64,000 nucleotides of DNA from Rhizophagus clarus (Eukaryota > Glomeromycota > Glomeromycetes > Glomerales > Glomeraceae): positions 310,001-374,000 of the forward strand of contig BLAL01000180.1 of assembly GCA_015698045.1 (NCBI GenBank), given 5' to 3'. Position 1 is the first letter of the stretch, and the number at the start of each line of letters is the position of its first letter. A program made the position numbers and the translations under genes. Positions 26,208-39,106 of this stretch are shown here, one piece after another. A model generated the notes under the pieces. It was given only the letters and a program-made list of their open reading frames with translations. It had not been told where the DNA came from and searched no databases.

Positions 26208-28481
26208 CTAATAATATTCGTCTGCATCAAATATTTCATGGAGTTCTTTGTCTTCCGTAGCCCTTCCTTTTCCTTTTCGGTTTTTTCAGCTTTTTGTTGC
26301 TAATATGATACAATATATGATATAAACAAAATTAATTAACGATATTTGCGACGTAAAAATATTAAAATAATTCAACTTACTGTTGTCAAACTTTCGCCGA
26401 TTTCATTCAAATCTTCAGGTCTAGTTGAATTCATTTCTGCCGAATTTAACAAGAAATCTGAATATGGCTCTGTTAAATTCAGTTTTATTGGCACACGATC
26501 CTCATAAGATTGAATCAAATCATCAACCATATCATCATATTCGCTAACGCCAATTGTTTTATTTGTTTCATCTGTCTCGTATATTTTCATTTTATCAAGC
26601 GCCCATTCAGGCGCATTCTCGAGAGGTTTACTAGACATGAAGTAAATATCATCATTATAAATTCGCTCCTGTTGCTTTTTTGCGCGTTGAATATATTCTG
26701 CTTCAGGGTCTAATACGTTTCGTAATAGCTGTTTTAACTATTAAAACAAAGATCAATAAATATCGAATAAATATTAAAATAGGTTAGGAGCAGTAATCAC
26801 TTTAATACCTCGTCTGAATGCTATGACTGATCATATACATGCAAGAACTGCTTATTATCAGGCAACTTCTGTCTTGAATCGTCTTCAGAATCTGATTGCT
26901 CAATGGAATGACAATCATTCTGTACAAGCATTGGTAATAATTCGTCTTTATCAAATTCCTTTATGTTGGCGTCATTTCTTTCATATAATTTTATTGCTGC
27001 CTTTACTCGTCTATTTTTTTTTTGTTGAATATATAAAGATTAATTTCAAATGACTAAAAAGAAGTGCATTAAAATAAAATACTGCTCACTTCGGACAATC
27101 GCGCATTCACGTGCATCCTACGGTCAACTTTGTCTAATTGGCCTGATAGTTGTTTCTGTTGTCTATCTCTTTTATACTTGTGAATCGATCGTAACCAGTT
27201 TGACAATTGGGTTACAGACGGATTATAATGTCTACTCATCAACCTCTTTAATTCAGGTATCAATTTTTCGTATATCTTTGCTGTCTGTTCACTAAAAGTC
27301 TTGCCGTAATCCAACCGATATTCTTCAGGTATTTGACCTTTCAAGAGGTTCTTCATTTTGTCCTAAACAATAAGAGGAAATAATAAAAGCTGTATATATA
27401 CATTAACATAATTCGGCTGCAAATAGTCTTGTAAAATTCTTACTCTTGCAGCTGAAGCGGCAACTTCATCAGGCGATTTCTCTCTCAATTTTAATCTTTT
27501 ATTAGGGCATTTTGGTGAATATTGCTGCGGAGAATTGATAGTCTTCAAGGTGTGCGAAGTTGCTTGAGCTGTTGAAGTTCTTCTTGGAGAGTTTTATTCT
27601 CTTCACATAATTGGTTTGATTCATCACCAAAAATTTCATTAAATTGCCGTAGTAAGAAATTCTCCTCCTTGATCTTACGAACACGGTCTTGCAAATTATC
27701 TATTTTTCGTTTCATTTCTGATACTTTGACCTTTTCCTGATTCAATTTGTTCTGTAGTCGAAGGGTTTCATTTTTTAAATTTCCTAGCTCTAAATTACCT
27801 ATTTTAAATTATAAGGATATGTATCGAATCATAACGAACAGATGTAATATAATAAATATTAAAATATAACAAAAAATTCAGTTTACCCGCTTCTTCATTA
27901 CTCGGTCGAACATTTCTTGGTGCTTCTTCTTCGTGACGTGAATGGTAACTTTTCGGTACATTAATATTAGGATATCTTTTAATAATATCAGAAGTTCGTT
28001 GAGATTGAATTTGAGTTTGACTTAATAAGGTTAAAATATCTTGCGAAACAACAAGTCTAAAGGGAGCTGTAGTATTAGTATTTAGTGATGTTGGTGTTGA
28101 AGCAATATTTCGTGGTGTGGCAATATTTTGTGGTGTAGACGAGGCGGTGGTATTAGTTGGTGTTGACGCTCATGGTGTGGCAATATTTTGTGATGTAGTA
28201 TTAGTTGGTGTTGACGTTCGTGGTGTGGCAATATTTCGTAGTGTAGTATTAGTTGGTGTTGACGCTCGTGATGTGGCAATATTTCGTGGTGTAGTATTAG
28301 TTAGTGTTGATGCTCGTGATGTAGCAATATTTCGTGATGTAGATGAAACGGTGGTATTAGTTGGTGTTGGTGTTGAAGCAATATTTCGTGGAGGAGTTGA
28401 TGTTGTATGTGGCGATGGTGTAGACGAACTAGCAATATCTGGTGAAGGAGCATTTGGTTTTGATGGTTTCTTACGAGCCAT
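26208..28481 (-). pseudogene. PLV-C second gene: S/T/P-repeat and coiled-coil protein, with premature stop
   Basis: Starts MARKKPSKPNAPSPDIA, then repeats of ASTPTNTTxRNIAT. One repeat has CCA-TGA where others have CCA-CGA, giving a stop at 28170-28172; the frame continues beyond it. Downstream exons encode a coiled coil (27745-27545: KRKIDNLQDRVRKIKEENFL, EENKTLQEELQQLKQ), a conserved-looking block (FSEQTAKIYEKLIPELKRLM, QLSNWLRSIHKYKRDR), and an acidic tail ending near 26208. In two-gene CACTA elements the second protein often binds subterminal repeats. That role is only inferred here, and I recognise no domain. Confidence 0.6.
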
Positions 28482-28873
28482 TATTGTTTTAAAATTATTT
28501 TTATTTTTTATTATTATTTTTTAAAAAAGAAAAAAGGGCGATTTTTTTGTATAGAACGAGGAAATTGGACCACTATTTATATCTATTTCTTTACTATCAA
28601 ATTAGACTTTTAACAATTAACGATCACAAACATTTGTATAAAATTAGACTTTCAATAGGCGTGATCAAATTAGACTTAAACTTTCGCATCAAACTAGACT
28701 TTCAATTAATTGAACAGTTAAATCGCATTGAGTGCGTGGTATGGTATATATTTTATTTTTTAAATTTTGGTTTTTGTTTAATTTTCTATTCAACTTCTTA
28801 CGTCTAATTTTTCGTATTTGAATTTGTCTATTTTGTTAATTATACCATCAATATCATTTTAAAACAGAATATA

Positions 28874-29040
28874 ATCACAATATCACTAAAAATTCGACAT
28901 CACTAAAAATTTGATATTAATAAAAAACCAAAATATCACTAAAAATTCGACATCACTAAAAATTTGATATTAATAAAAAAACCACAATATCACTAAAAAT
29001 TCGACATCACTAAAAATTTGATATTAATAAAAAATCACTA
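28874..29040. repeat. Tandem repeat in the divergent promoter of PLV-C
   Basis: Three copies of a ~54-bp unit with AATATCACTAAAAATTCGAC and AAAATTTGATATTAATAAAA, between the starts of the two divergent genes. Possibly regulatory; position is the only evidence. Confidence 0.6.
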
Positions 29041-29115
29041 TTAATTAAATATAACAAAGTATATTATAACTAAAAATCATATTACAACTTTATTGTATCT
29101 GACTTTTATCAAAAA

Positions 29116-32100
29116 ATGAAAAAAGGGGGAAAAAAACGCATTGCTGCTAATATCATAGATGAATATAATAATCCTAGTTCATCGACCTCTGAACAAACAT
29201 CTACTGAATTTACGATCAGAAAATCAAGAGAGAAGGTTCTGTGCTTTTGCAGCCATTGTAATGGGAAAATGGTCGATCCGCGTACGAAGGAGGAATATGA
29301 GCAAATGAATGAGCAAACGACTTCTTTGGAACTATTAAATCGTGATAAGGCTCTAACGTCTCAAGAGTTAGTAGAACTGATTGATTTGACAATATCGTTA
29401 GCAGAACCACAAGATCATTCTGATAATGATACATATGAGGAACAGAAATATATATTTCTTCCACGCAAAAAAAGGGTAAAACCAGGCACATTTCGTCATA
29501 TCACTGAAGTTGAGCTAGTCGCTGAAGATTCCTCTTATAATGTGCCAGCTGAATATGACATGGATGATATCTACACTAGTGAATCTTCGACACAAGAAGA
29601 TTCTCCTAACGATGAAGATAATGATTTTTCAGATAATTTTGAGAATTACTCTCATCCTATGTTCGACATACCAGATATTTCAGACACACCAGATATTTCA
29701 GAATTACCAACAGATGAATTAATTAAAGGGATTTTGATATGGATTATGAAGTTCAGGTCGAGTCATAACATACCAAATACCGCAATTGAAGAATTAATAC
29801 AATTTATTAAAATAATATTGAAAGTATGTAAAAATATCAATTACGAATCATTCCCAAATTCATTATACATGCTAAGAAAAAAGTAAGGACTTTTCGATCG
29901 ATTTACGCAGTTTGCAGCCTGCCAAAAATGTCACAAATTATACAAAAAAGAGGAGATAATATCAAAAGATAATAATACCGTTATGAAATGCAGCCATGTC
30001 GAATTTCCAAATTCGGCTACAAAGAGATTAAAACAATGTCGTACTCCTTTACGAAAGAAAATTTCTTTAAATAATAGTATATCAATTATTCCTGAATTAA
30101 TTTATCTGGTCTTGAGTATACAACAGCAGCTTTCTAGTATGTTCAAGCGGCCAGGATTTGAAGAATTACTGTGGCATTGGACACGTCATTCAATAATTGA
30201 CAATGTTTTATCAGATATTTATGACGGCCAAATATGGAAAAATCTTAAGGAATCGTCTGAACAAGGGTCAAATAACTTTTTCCAACCAGACAAGGCTGAT
30301 GCTCATCTAGAATTAATGATAAATTTGGATTGGTTCCAGCCTTACGAAGGAATGATTTACAGTACAGGTGTAATATACGCAGTAATATGCAATCTACCTT
30401 GGGATGTTCGATTTAAGCCTGAAAATGTGCTTATACTCGGCATATTACCAGGGCTTGATGAGGTTAAATTGCATAAAGTTAATCATTATCTTTCGCCAAT
30501 AATAACGGAATTAGAGTCACTTTGGGAAGGCGTGAATCTTAATTGCACTAATGAATGTCCAAATGGCAAAGATATTCGAGTTGCATTAATAATTGCTTTG
30601 TGCGATATTCCTGGAGCTTGAAAATTATGCGGGCATATCTCTACCCTCACATCATGTCATCGATGCGAAAAAAGGGCCAATAATTGCAATTTTGGTGGCA
30701 TGGCGGATATGAGCGACTGGTTTATCATGAAAGATCCAGTAGAGCATCATCAAAAGGCTTTGGAATGGCGACGATGCAAATCTAACGCAGAAAGAGAGAG
30801 ATTCGTCAAGGTGAATGGCGTAAGGTGGTCTGAAATATTAAGTCTCTCGTATTTTGATCTGATTCAGTTTGTTGTTATAGATCCGATGCACTGCCTTTTT
30901 CTAGGAATCGCAAAATGGATAACAAAACAAATATAGATCGATGAAGATGTATTAACAGAAAAAGCTCTTCAATCAATTCAAAAGAAAATGAGCGAATTTA
31001 AGCTACCATCAGATTTGGGACGAATTCCTGGTAAAATCCATTATGGTAAAGGTTTTTCTAACTTTACCGCTGACCAATGGCGCAACTTTTTCCTAATATA
31101 CGCCACTGTTGTGTTATGGAATCATCTTCTGAATAAATATCGCAAAATTCTTACGTATTTTGTAAGAGTTTGTACGATTTTGGTTAGACGAATTGTGGAG
31201 ATTAACGATATGAAAGAAGTCTATGAACTTTTAGTAAAGATAATTAAATTGATCGAAGAGCATTATGGCAAAGGAAAAATAACGCCAAACCTTCACCTAT
31301 CATTACATCTATGTGAGTGCTCTTACAATTACAGACCCCTGTATTCATTCTGGTACTTTAGCTTTGAACGAATGAATGGCGTATTAGGTAATTCAAATTT
31401 AAATTCATTTGCTGTGTTAATTTTTCGAATTATATTATTCCATTAAGCAAAGATTAATAATAAAATATTTATTAGGATTGTTGCCTAATAGCCACCGCCA
31501 AATTGAACCTGAACTAATGCGTCGATTGATGACTGAAACACAAATAAACGATATTATTAGCTCAAGTTCAGAAGTAATCAGCATCAAATTACTCAATAAA
31601 CAACCATCTGTCGGTTCTCTTTCTGAATTTCCAATAAATGAAATGTATCAATTTTTGAAGAATTCCAGAAATATATTGGAATCACCAATTACTGGTTGCG
31701 AGGAATTTCTGGGTATATTTTTAGCACTGCGATCTGAAGATATTCGTCTTGATGAACAAATTTACGATTTACTTATTGAATATTATAAGGATACATACGT
31801 AGATTCTATATTCAGAAAACTGTTCACAGAAAATTTACCCAATTCAATGATCATTATCAACAAAGCGAATCAATATGGAAGATGTCAAATTGGTGCAGAA
31901 ATTTTTGGATCTGCTACTGCAACACGACATATTAAAAGCTCATTTGTCTTAGCTAAATTTATTAATCGTGATGGGAATAGCGTCGATACTTACCCAGGTT
32001 AAATCCAATTTTTTTTCGAACATAGCGTTCATTTATTCTCCCATAATTTGACACACAAATTGGCTTACATCAAATGGTACAAACCAGAAAATTTGACATT

Positions 32101-32311
32101 CCGATTCTATTTCAGTATTGACGATGATGTTGAAACTTGTAACGTCAAATTATGGGAAGATAGTTTCTTTTTGAGCAGTAGAGACAATATAATCCCAATA
32201 CACAACATTTTAGGTCAGTTTATACCTGTAAAATACAAAAAATCAGATCGATCTAATGCCAAAGAATATTTAGCCATTATTCCTATAAATAGAAAGTTCT
32301 ATTTGCGTTGA
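29116..32311 (+). pseudogene. PLV-C transposase (Tnp2/Plavaka-type), decayed by point stops
   Basis: DDE-type transposase of the CACTA-like Plavaka group. N-terminal CFCSHCNGKMVDPRTK metal-binding motif, acidic middle, then CQKCHKLYKKEE, DIYDGQIWKNL, LMINLDWFQPYEGMIYSTGV, LCGHISTLTSCHRCEKRA, the family motif VVIDPMHCLFLGIAKW, TPNLHLSLHLCEC, FSFERMNGVLG, and a C-terminal domain (CQIGAEIFGS, KEYLAIIPINRKFYL). One intron, 31398-31475, splits GVL-GLLPNSHRQIEPELM. In-frame stops: TAA 29884, TGA 30619, TAG 30934, TAA 32000. Each is one C-to-T or G-to-A step from a sensible residue (Q, R, W, Q). Otherwise nearly full length, so recently inactivated. Confidence 0.88.
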
Positions 32312-32646
32312 TTTAATATAACATTTATACTAGTCTGAATTGTTTAAACATTTTTTAACAAATATTGTATCATTGTTTTTTATTATACTTAATAATAATA
32401 ATATAGTAAATATATTATAACCATTATTTAATATAGAAAAGTGAATACAATTCGGCCATTATTCGTGTGAGGCTGAACATAGTTTAATTTTTATTATACA
32501 CAATTTGACCATCATTCGGCTGGATCGAATCAGAGTCAAATATAGATTGAATTGCATATCATTACTAATTTAGGTCAATTTTTTTAAAAATTGGCCAAAT
32601 CTAGGCCAGATTTTTTGGAGGCTGAATATTCCTTTTTCGACTAGTG

Positions 32647-32915
32647 TAATTATCAAAAATAATCGCACTGATAATTTGCGATATTGACAATTATCGAAAA
32701 TAATCTCAACGATGATTTGCGATATTGACAATTATCGAAAATAATCTTAACGATGATTTGCGATATTGACAATTATCAAAAATAATCTCAACGATGATTT
32801 GCGATATTGATAATTATCAAAAATAATCTCAACGATGATTTGCGATATTGACAATTATTAAAAATAATCTCAACAATGATTTGTGATATTTGATAATTAT
32901 CAAAAATAATCAAGT
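32647..32915. repeat. PLV-B subterminal minisatellite, right part
   Basis: Five to six units of about 43 bp (GATGATTTGCGATATTGACA then ATTATCAAAAATAATCTC). Direct continuation of the array at 25500-25750. Confidence 0.88.
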
Positions 32916-33007
32916 TAAATCCATTATTTTTATTTCATTAATAAATCATAAAACGCACTCATATACAAATGAATACTAAGAATATTAATCTAATTTCATT
33001 TTACACC

Positions 33008-35887
33008 TTAAAAAATATATGTATTAACAAAATATTCATTTTCACAGTTATTTCTTGGTATAATGTGAACTGACATATCAACCGAATCTAAGTAAACACA
33101 TGTATATTGATCAGTTAGCCATAATCTTGGACAGTCGTATATGATCTCTTCTTCTTGTACTTATTCATACCATCGTAACAAAGCAAGATTTACTGGCTCT
33201 TTTAAACCTTTTGCAGAAAATTCCAATAATAAAAGTGCCTAAATTTAATTCAGTTAATAAAATGTCATCATGACAAAAATCTTAATAAAAAATTTTAAGC
33301 ATATCATACCTTTCCATACCACGCAGTTTCTTCAGAAGAGACTACTACATCACTGAACCATTCATTACCATAAAAGGTTCCTGCTGTTCAGATAATATCA
33401 GTTGATTCAACAGCTACACTAGAATATATTTTAAAATGCCCAGATTCATAATCATATTCTAACTCATTTTCCGTCAAAAACTCTTCAAAACCTGCATGAA
33501 GGTTATCAAACCCTTCTTTATACAGATGATGGATATCGGTGTCTTGTTTTATTTTAGAAACTGTTGTTTCAATTTCAGTAAATTTGAACTCCCATAAAAG
33601 ATTTCGAAATTCACTAGATTTCCTTATCGTAGGTTTTTTTTGTTTCAAGGCTAAATATTGACGTCGCATTTATCGTATCAAATTTAAATTAATCGATTAA
33701 AATAGATTATGACGAAACAGATCATATAACATTACTCTAGTTACCATTTGTGAAACATAATTTCTTTTATTTATCATTCGATATGGAGTTTTAACGCTCT
33801 TCTTATGCAAAGTTTCATATGTTTCTGTTGACATCCCATTCATCGAACCATAAAGTCGAATTGACAGAATTACATGATAACGAAGCATGTGAAGTTTAGG
33901 TATTTTACAGCGACTTGGAGAATATTCGGCAAATATCGTTACAAATTCTTGACAGAATTCAGTTATTAACGTCTAGTAATAGTAGTAATAAATTTTTAAA
34001 AAACTGAAATTAAATACTAATTAAAGATTTGGTTTAGAATTAATAATCGATATTTATCTCTAATTCTGTTAACTCGGTATCCGTAAATGACTCCTGACGC
34101 AACTTCATATACATTACCAAATATTTATGAAAAATGTTGCACAGTCTCTTACATGGTATTCCACCTTCTTTATAATCATCGTATAAATTATCTATAACGA
34201 AAATAATCACTTTCATTATATTACGATAATCATTGGCAGTAAATTTAAATATATTTTCCAATCTGTTTTTTAATATTATTAAGCCTGGATATCGTGTGAT
34301 TGCGCACAATCTGTGGTCCATATCTTTTACTACTCTATTGCTGACCTTTTGGTGTAACAATTCACGAGTAAATTCTATAAGATACTTTGTTACTCCAAGG
34401 TCGAGTAAATGCATACGATCTGAAGCAGTTGCCTTATAAATATTAAAATTGTCAAAATCCCAAAAATAATTAAACTCCTTATGAATCGAAAATTCACTTG
34501 CTTGATTCTCACTAATAGCTAGTTTCATCTTTTCTAAAGTTCGTAAATCAATATGAGATAATGCCATATTATTAAGATCTTTGTTATTTATCAAGCAATA
34601 ATAACATGGTCGTTTAGAAGTTGATGGAAGATATGTTGCGGTAAATGCTCCTGCTTCCACCATATCAGCAAGGATAACCAATAATTTTGGTATAAATGGA
34701 TGTATTTTATTTTGAACAACTAAATACATGTCATTTTGATTCATTATCGGCGATAATAATATTTAGAGACATCTCTGAAAAATGAGTCTCTGTAATCTTC
34801 AGAAAGACTCAGAATTCCTTGTAGTATTATCTTTTGCTTTCAATTTTGGCAAATAACCAACAAGTACTTTAGCATTAGGTTTATTTCGCTGCCAATTTGG
34901 TATATTTCTGAGTGAAATATATATAGGATGTTCAGAAGTTTTGCCCAGATGATCACAAGTTGTGGAATCAGTGTAGATTATTATCAATAATAATTTGTTA
35001 TCAACAGGAATTTTATTTTCCGTGATATACCACCAATTACTTTCGAATTGTTCACCATAAGTCTTAATCAATGTATTGTGATTTTTATACTTAAAAACAA
35101 ATTCTTCATTCATTTCAGATTGAAGAAGCAGAACTTTAATTCCATGAATTATCGGTTGTTAATAAAAAGAATAATCTTTATCCTGGAATTTCGTGATAAG
35201 GACTTTTTTGAATTTCATATAAGGAAATTTGTTAATATCAAGAAATCTACAACCTTCCTTAGTATTTATTGGTAATGGGTTTTTTTCGGCCTCTTGTTTG
35301 CTTTTATTGATTAACTTAATTATCCTATCACCGCAAGAATTAGATAATTGATATTCCATAATAATTTCCATGAATTCATGATAAATGTCGTTCGGCCATT
35401 CAGTATTAGGTGGATGTGTTTTGTCTCTTATTGCATCATCTAGTGTGGTCCCACAAAAATCTTCAGCATCGATAGATAACAAGTATGTTAAGTTAACTTC
35501 ATTATCCTCATTATCGTCGTCATCAAATTCATCACTTTCCTCATCTGACTCATCGTTGTCATCAAATTCCCCACTTTCCTCATCCGACTCTTCAGAAATT
35601 TGTAAATTTTCATGAGATTCTACGGGTTGTTCTAATGTTATTTTCGATTCAGATTCGTCATCTTTCATTGAAAGATCATCATCCCAGAGACAGGATTCTT
35701 TATGATATGGCACTTTTGATACTTCTTTATCATCATCATCCCAGAGATCAGGTTCTTCGTGTGGCATGTTTGATTGAAAGGTTACTTCTTCATCTTCGTC
35801 AATATATTGATGCTTGTCTGAAATATGTCATTTTAATGCATAAGTTGACGAAAAAGTACATGAACAATATGAACATTTATAGGTCAT
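33008..35887 (-). pseudogene. PLV-B transposase (Plavaka-type with N-terminal C2H2 finger), decayed
   Basis: Starts MTYKCSYCSCTFSSTYALK, then TGA (35830-35828) where Arg is expected before HISDKH, so the C2H2 finger is broken by CGA-to-TGA. An acidic stretch follows, then NSCGDRIIKLINKSKQ, SNWWYITENKIPVDNKLLLI, CDHLGKTSEHPIYISLRNIP, NWQRNKPNAKVLVGYLP, PSTSKRPCYYCLINNKDLNN, the motif ASDRMHLLDLGVTKYL, CKIPKLHMLRYHVILSIRLYG and a C-terminal block ending near 33008 (DCPRLWLTDQYTCVYLD). Several stops and frameshifts, and no intact frame. The DRMHLLDLG motif differs from DPMHCLFLG in PLV-A and PLV-C, so this is another subfamily. Confidence 0.85.
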
Positions 35888-36059
35888 TTTGAGTGATTTT
35901 AGCGATAGTGAACGGAACCAAATTTTATGAAAGTGAATTTGTTGCCTGAACAAAACTAGTAAAAACAGAATTTATTGCCTGAACAAAACCAAAAAATGAT
36001 GTAATATATATTTTTCATTATTTCAGCTTTACTAGTAGTAGACAACGATCAGTTTTATT

Positions 36060-36560
36060 AGTAAACAATACAGATATTTTTAGACTTTTCTTAATTGTAT
36101 TGTTGATCTATTTAATTTTTGAGTACAACAATTAAATATGCATCGTTATATCTCGATTAATTGTATTGTTTTGTATTATTAAATTTTCAAATAATTTATT
36201 TAATTTTGAGTAATTGAAAGAGATCGATACCATTTACTACTATGATTGGATATTTTCAGTTAACTAATGTGCATTGTTACCGTATCCCTTGAATTTATTT
36301 ACAAATAATTAATATGCATCGTTATCTTTCGAATTTATTTACAATTAACTAATATACATTGTTATCCCTCAAATTTATTTAATTTTAGAGTACAATTAAC
36401 TAATATACGTCATTATCCCTTGTTTAATCCATTTAATTTTGAGTACAATTAACTAATATGCATCGTTATAATATTTTAATTATGCATTACAATTAATAAC
36501 GCATCGCTATAATAATTTAATTAGTATGCATTATAATTATTTATGTGTTACATCGAGTTT
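36060..36560. repeat. Degenerate tandem repeat in the divergent promoter of PLV-B
   Basis: Imperfect ~60-bp units with AATTAACTAATATGCATCGT and TATCCCTTGAATTTATTTA. It lies between the transposase start (35887) and the second gene (36840), the same place as the PLV-C promoter repeat but unrelated in sequence. Confidence 0.55.
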
Positions 36561-36839
36561 TACTGATCTAAATAGTTTATCAAACTTTAGAAAAGTTTAT
36601 ATATAGGATACTTTTCCAACCTTTTTTTTAAACTTTTTTTATCTCTGATTTTACATTCAAATCTTCTTTAATCCTTTTTCGTCCGCTTCTTCTTCAATCT
36701 TTTTTCATCTGCTTCTTCTTCAATCCTTTTTTGTTCGCTCCTTTTCCACTTTATACTAAATTTTTCTTCGCTCTTCTTTAGTCTAACCATTTATATCTTT
36801 CTTTTTTTACTAATTTGTTTCAAACTTTTTTTAAAAAAA

Positions 36840-38650
36840 TGCCAAAAAAACGAAAATATTCCACTAGAGCTAACAAAGATAAACAGTCTCAGGAATCAAA
36901 TAACAAATATAATAATGAATAAGAAGGCCCAAGAAAAATTGTAAAGCAGAAAGATACTTCGCAAGCTAAAGAACCTGCTAAAGAATCAGATACTATTAGT
37001 TCACAAGCTAAAGAGACAGCCAAAAAATCATATACTAGTAACCAGGGATCAGATAGTGATCAAGAAGAAATGGAAGTAGTAGCAGAATCTTCGCAAACTA
37101 CACCACTAGCAGAAGGTAATGATCCATATATATTTATTATGATTTATTAGATATTATGTTAATAAACCTTTCATAATTAATCATTTATTTTTTAGATAAC
37201 ATTTGAAGGATAAAGGAATATATTTTTAAACAATTCAAAACATACGGCAAACAATCAAAGCAAAGTAAGTGATAATTTTCAGACTCGAAAACTGTCGACA
37301 TTTCATTTCAGTTTACATCTATTACACCTAATACAATTTACTGGGTTAATACATTAACGTCAGCTGGTGATGAACATTCCAAAACGCTTGTACTGGAAAC
37401 AAATAGAGAAAATGTACGGCACAGTAGGCCGACCATGCCAGCTGTTGAGCATGGAAGAAGCTTGTTAACTACAACTGCAGAAGAAACACCGGAGATCAAT
37501 GTCCAACCTCCTAAAAGCAGAAAAAGTTGTGAGGACATGCTTATAAAACAAGGTAGGCAAATACGAGCTCTATATGAATTACATAAAGAGACGCTTGAGA
37601 AAGTCAGATGGATCCAGAACCAGATTAAGTTGCAAAATGAGAAAAAGAAAAAAATTGACCTAAGCGAAAAGGTCTTTAATGTAAGTTTCTAATGAAAACC
37701 TGGTGCTATTCTCTTTTATACCATCTGTCACCAAATCACAACATAATTGCAATTATTTATTATCACACACTAATATAGGAAGGTTATAACTCAGTGTGCA
37801 ATAAATCCTTTCCAGACAATATATGGCCTACCTTTGAAAATTTTAAGTTGGAGCTCGAAAATTGGCTAAATCAACATCATCCTGATTATCTTCGTGAAGT
37901 AGGCTATAGAGAGTGGATGAACGCATTTTCAGGACACTATCATTCTATGGTGATTATCATTAATAATCGTAATCATAACTGTTGTGTTTAATTTAAATTT
38001 TTCGATTATCATTATGGATTTTTTATTTTCTTTTATAGCTCATGTGAAAAATGAAAGAAATGAGAGGAGTACACGTTGCAGCAGTGAAAAGCGCTATTTT
38101 TAAGGAATTCAGTCTATAATCAATAAGTGGTAATAAACAAAAAAGCCCGCAAGATATAATGAGCTGGAAAAATTTACCACAAGTTAAAGAGTGTTATAAT
38201 AAGTTATATGATGATAACGATAATGTAATCGAAAATATAACAAAACTCGCATTTCCCGCAATATCTGATACTGACGAGTCATTTCAGAATATCTATATTT
38301 ATACGTCAGCGATATGTGATATAGTATTGAATCCTAGCTACCCTGACATAGAGTGTGGAAAAAAACCTTTAGAATGACGATATCGGAAATTTAAGGTATG
38401 TGGCTGTTATTTAAACCAATTTATATAATTTGAAATCTATTCAGTTAGATAAAATTCGAATTAATACTTTACTAGGATTTATTCGAAAAAAAAGGAGGTT
38501 TTACTATACATGACGCGCAGGAGATATTGAGGGAAGAAGCCGGAAATCCCAAAAACAGGCTCTTTTGAAGAGGAGGAGGAAACAGATGTAATTCTCAGAG
38601 GTGATGATACATTAATGACATTGCATGACGACTTATTTTATGATGATTAG
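36840..38650 (+). pseudogene. PLV-B second gene, decayed
   Basis: Starts MPKKRKYSTRANKDKQSQES, a basic/polar leader with an early TAA. Later exons: a coiled-coil-like block ending at a GTAAGT donor at 37680 (QGRQIRALYELHKETLEKVR), a block at 37779-37950 (NIWPTFENFKLELENWLNQH, GYREWMNAFSGHYHSM), one at 38159-38377 (SWKNLPQVKECYNKLYDD, AICDIVLNPSYPDIE) and an acidic end EEEEETDVILRGDDTLMTL-like at 38565-38650. Function unknown. By position it corresponds to the second gene of PLV-C, but the sequences do not obviously match. Confidence 0.55.
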
Positions 38651-38829
38651 CAATTATTCATAGGTTGGAAAGTGATGTTTTATTTTAAGGTGGCATACTA
38701 ATATTTTATAATTAATTATAATTATTATCATTATGAATTTTATTATGAATTTTATTATTATAAATAAATAAATTTACATTAGTAATCGCAATGAATATTT
38801 TCAATATTTATAATTTAAAATTTCTTGAT

Positions 38830-39081
38830 TTTTATCGTATGAAATTTTCTCGACTTTTATCGTTTAGGCTTAATTCCGATAAGTAATCATCTTTTCCATA
38901 TCGATACTACTTGATGAGTCCGATTATTATCGATAGATATCATGTAACCTTTCTATCGATATACATCTCTATCGATATTTGTCATTTTAGTTAAATTCTG
39001 ATAATTTGTCATCATTTACCCACATCGAAACTACTCGACGAGTCTGATTATTATCGATATATATCATGTGACCTATCCATT
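38830..39081. repeat. PLV-B right subterminal repeats
   Basis: Two copies of a ~115-bp unit with CGATACTACTTGATGAGTCC / CGAAACTACTCGACGAGTCT, ATTATTATCGATAGATATCA and ATCGATATAYATC. Adjacent to the right terminal repeat. ATCGATA half-sites also occur next to the left end at 25485-25510. Confidence 0.7.
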
Positions 39082-39106
39082 GATATATATCCCCTAAAAA
39101 AATTTC

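Larger units (their letters stand above)
25751..32646. mobile_element. PLV-C: 6.9-kb two-gene CACTA/Plavaka-type element
   Basis: The right end, read inverted, is CACTAGTCGAAAAAGGAATA; the left end is TACTAGTCGAAAAAGGACAA, with the first base apparently mutated. Both continue into TTCAGCC. The element sits in the PLV-B minisatellite. It carries a minus-strand second gene and a plus-strand transposase in divergent orientation. Target duplication is unclear because the flanks are repetitive (AAT/TAA). CACTA ends plus a Tnp2-like transposase support the assignment. Confidence 0.85.
25457..39106. mobile_element. PLV-B: 13.65-kb two-gene CACTA-like element, itself split by PLV-C
   Basis: Inverted ends: 25457-25481 begins GAAATTTTTTCAGAAGATAT and the complement of 39106-39082 begins GAAATTTTTTTAGGGGATAT, with 3 differences in 25 bp. 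The repeat can extend outward through CATCAG. The element interrupts a related transposase gene, whose front and back lie at the two borders. Inside are a minus-strand transposase (33008-35887), a plus-strand second gene (36840-38650) and subterminal arrays at both sides. The target duplication is obscured by the palindromic flanks. Confidence 0.78.

Noticed and set aside
26510-27356. Plus-strand ORFs opposite the PLV-C second gene
   Set aside because: Hydrophobic antisense shadows; the minus frames splice together and contain a coiled coil.
28117-28524. 135-aa V/G/D-rich plus ORF
   Set aside because: Antisense reading of the S/T/P repeats of the PLV-C second gene, whose minus frame has a sensible start and downstream exons.
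25500-32915. Regular 43-bp repeats as a CRISPR-like array
   Set aside because: Units are head-to-tail without unique spacers, the context is a eukaryotic transposon end, and there are no cas genes.
35385-35615. Serine-rich plus ORF
   Set aside because: Antisense of the acidic E/D stretch of the PLV-B transposase.
38900-39030. CTTGATGAGTCC and CTCGACGAGTC looked like a hammerhead ribozyme core (CUGAUGAGUCC)
   Set aside because: The first base triplet deviates and no GAAA box with pairing stems follows at the right distance; the motif is part of the PLV-B subterminal repeat.
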